Assembly (NCBI RefSeq): GCF_000014185.1
Contig: NC_008148.1
Location: 1-64,000, forward strand
Length of the DNA stretch: 64,000 nucleotides
DNA from: Rubrobacter xylanophilus DSM 9941
Lineage (GTDB): Bacteria > Actinomycetota > Rubrobacteria > Rubrobacterales > Rubrobacteraceae
Direction of reading: 5' to 3'
Shown: positions 62,882-64,000 of the stretch, piece after piece
Position numbering within the stretch: the first letter of the stretch is position 1
How the letters are laid out: the number at the start of each line of letters is the position of its first letter
Translations under genes and position numbers: made by a program
Notes under the pieces: model-generated
Databases searched by the model: none
What the model was told of the DNA's origin: nothing
Seen by the model: the letters and a program-made list of their open reading frames with translations, nothing else

Positions 62882-64000
62882 ATGGGCATCTGGCGCTGGT
62901 CCGGGAGAAAGAAGGAGGGAGCGCGCCGCGCCCCCGCCGCCTCCGGGGGGCGCCGCGCCCCCACCCCCATCTACGTCTCGCGGAGGACGTTCACCGCCCT
63001 GGTGGCGCTCGCGCTGCTCTCCTTGGGCGTCGTCCTGTACCTCGCCCCGATCATCTTCGAGATCCTCTTCGGCGGCATAGCGCTCGCCCTCGTGCTCTCC
63101 TACCCGGTGCGGGCGCTCTCGCAGGTGATGCCGCGGGAGCTGGCCATCCTGGTCACCGTGCTGGGGCTCTTCGGGCTGGTGGCCCTGGCGCTGCTGTTCC
63201 TGATCCCGCTGCTCATAGAGCAGCTCACGAACTTCGTGCGGATCACGCCGGCCATAGCCGCGAGCGCCACGGAGTTCTTCGGCTCGCTGGACGACCTGCT
63301 GAACCGGCGGGACCTGCCGCTGCAGCTGCCGGAGAGCTTCGTCTCGGATCTGGTGCGGGACCTCTTCGACCGGGCCCAGCAGATCCTGGAGGGCATGATC
63401 CGGAACCTGATCGGGTTCATCTCCGGGGCGTTCAGCTTTGCGGTGGGGGTGCTCGGCGTGCTCTTCGTGGCGATCTACCTGCTCATAGACGTGCGGAAGG
63501 TCAAGGCCGCGTACCTGCGGATGGTCCCGCACCGCTACCGCTGGGACGCCCGCGAGCTGTGGGACGCCTTCGGGGTCTCGCTCTCGCGCTACCTGGGCGG
63601 GCTGCTCTTCGTGGTGGCGGTGCAGGGGGCCCTCTCGGCGGCGGCGCTCTGGGTGCTGGGGGTGCCCTACCCGATCCTGCTCGGCGCCTGGGTCTCGGTG
63701 ACGGCCATAGTCCCCTACCTGGGGCCGTTTCTGGGGGCCATCCCGGCGATCATCGTGGCCCTGATCTTCACCACCCCCACCACGGCGGTGCTGACGGTGA
63801 TCGCCTACATCGCGATCCAGCAGTTCGAGGGGAACTTCCTGACGCCGAGGATCCAGGGCCGCGCGCTGCAGGTGCACCCGATCATCGTGCTGCTGGCGGT
63901 GATCGGGGGCGGCCAGATCGCCGGCATCGTGGGCATCCTGTTCGCCGTGCCGGTGCTGGCGATCCTGCGGGTCTTCGTGGACTTTTTCCGGGTCCGGCTG
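62882..64000 (+). CDS. AI-2E family transporter (partial, runs off the window)
   Basis: At least 373 residues, open at the window edge with no stop. A basic N-terminus is followed by about eight membrane helices in the PerM/AI-2E pattern: FTALVALALLSLGVVLYLAPIIFEILFGG, a central hydrophilic domain (DLLNRRDLPLQLPESF), and the C-terminal signature VPYPILLGAWVSVTAIVPYLGPFLGAIPAIIVAL with QQFEGNFLTPRIQGRALQVHPIIVLLAVIGGGQIAGIVGILFAVP. The family exports autoinducer-2 or acts as an antiporter. Only the first part of the gene is in the window. Confidence 0.9.
   Translation, partial: MGIWRWSGRKKEGARRAPAASGGRRAPTPIYVSRRTFTALVALALLSLGVVLYLAPIIFEILFGGIALALVLSYPVRALSQVMPRELAILVTVLGLFGLVALALLFLIPLLIEQLTNFVRITPAIAASATEFFGSLDDLLNRRDLPLQLPESFVSDLVRDLFDRAQQILEGMIRNLIGFISGAFSFAVGVLGVLFVAIYLLIDVRKVKAAYLRMVPHRYRWDARELWDAFGVSLSRYLGGLLFVVAVQGALSAAALWVLGVPYPILLGAWVSVTAIVPYLGPFLGAIPAIIVALIFTTPTTAVLTVIAYIAIQQFEGNFLTPRIQGRALQVHPIIVLLAVIGGGQIAGIVGILFAVPVLAILRVFVDFFRVRL

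Overview
This window starts exactly at dnaA and runs rightward from the chromosomal replication origin of a high-G+C bacterium. The evidence points to Actinobacteria. There is a dnaA-oriC-dnaN-(S4)-recF-gyrB-gyrA origin block. There is the FHA / PP2C phosphatase / RodA / PBP / PASTA-kinase cluster that actinobacteria keep near oriC. There is an OpcA-containing oxidative pentose phosphate operon, and an Sdh1-type succinate dehydrogenase. A DnaD-DnaI style helicase-loading pair and unusually heavy use of the ATA isoleucine codon argue against a typical streptomycete or mycobacterium. My best guess is a deep-branching lineage such as Rubrobacter; that is inference, not something the sequence states.

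Layout. 1-9.4 kb: origin block. oriC (1355-1852) has 12 perfect DnaA boxes and, beside the last boxes, an AT-rich TTA repeat that looks like a DnaA-trio unwinding element. 9.4-11.8 kb: a NYN-LOTUS RNA-binding/nuclease protein, two small genes, and the RNase P RNA. 11.8-15.3 kb: sdhCAB behind a LacI-type palindrome, then a Gly tRNA. 15.4-21.7 kb: Nudix hydrolase, a CoaC-like flavoprotein lacking the usual Cys, an RDD membrane protein, an SDR, several unknowns, and a coiled-coil/beta-CASP nuclease fusion. 21.7-30.5 kb: a seven-gene minus-strand Ser/Thr kinase and cell-wall cluster, with a Leu tRNA just beyond it. 30.8-42.2 kb: a membrane-anchored unknown, a RAM-domain protein, a YbdK-type ligase, a TlpA/MauE divergent pair, mutL, accBC, DUF1385, and an ATP-grasp ligase. 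42.3-46.6 kb: the DnaD-DnaI operon, two surface proteins and ssb. 46.6-48.3 kb: a MerR regulator with its membrane-protein partner. 48.4-55.7 kb: tal-tkt-gnd-zwf-opcA-pgl. 55.7-64 kb: a secreted protein, an epimerase and alcohol dehydrogenase expressed from facing promoters, CorA, a lipoate-ligase-like protein, an ABC exporter, and an AI-2E family transporter cut by the window end.

How the genes work together. Replication functions occur twice: DnaA, sliding clamp, RecF and gyrase at the origin, then DnaD/DnaI-like loader genes and SSB 40 kb away. The kinase cluster couples PASTA sensing and PP2C reversal to RodA/PBP peptidoglycan synthesis. The pentose phosphate operon is complete apart from isomerases and would make NADPH and pentoses from glucose 6-phosphate. 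Genes are tightly packed, with many ATGA/GTGA/TTGA overlaps. A recurring theme is a TAnnnT -10 box only 6-10 bases before the start codon with no ribosome binding site, which suggests many leaderless mRNAs. I see no insertion sequence, prophage, integron or CRISPR array, and no clear compositional island. The only gene-free stretches over 300 bases are oriC and the rnpB region.
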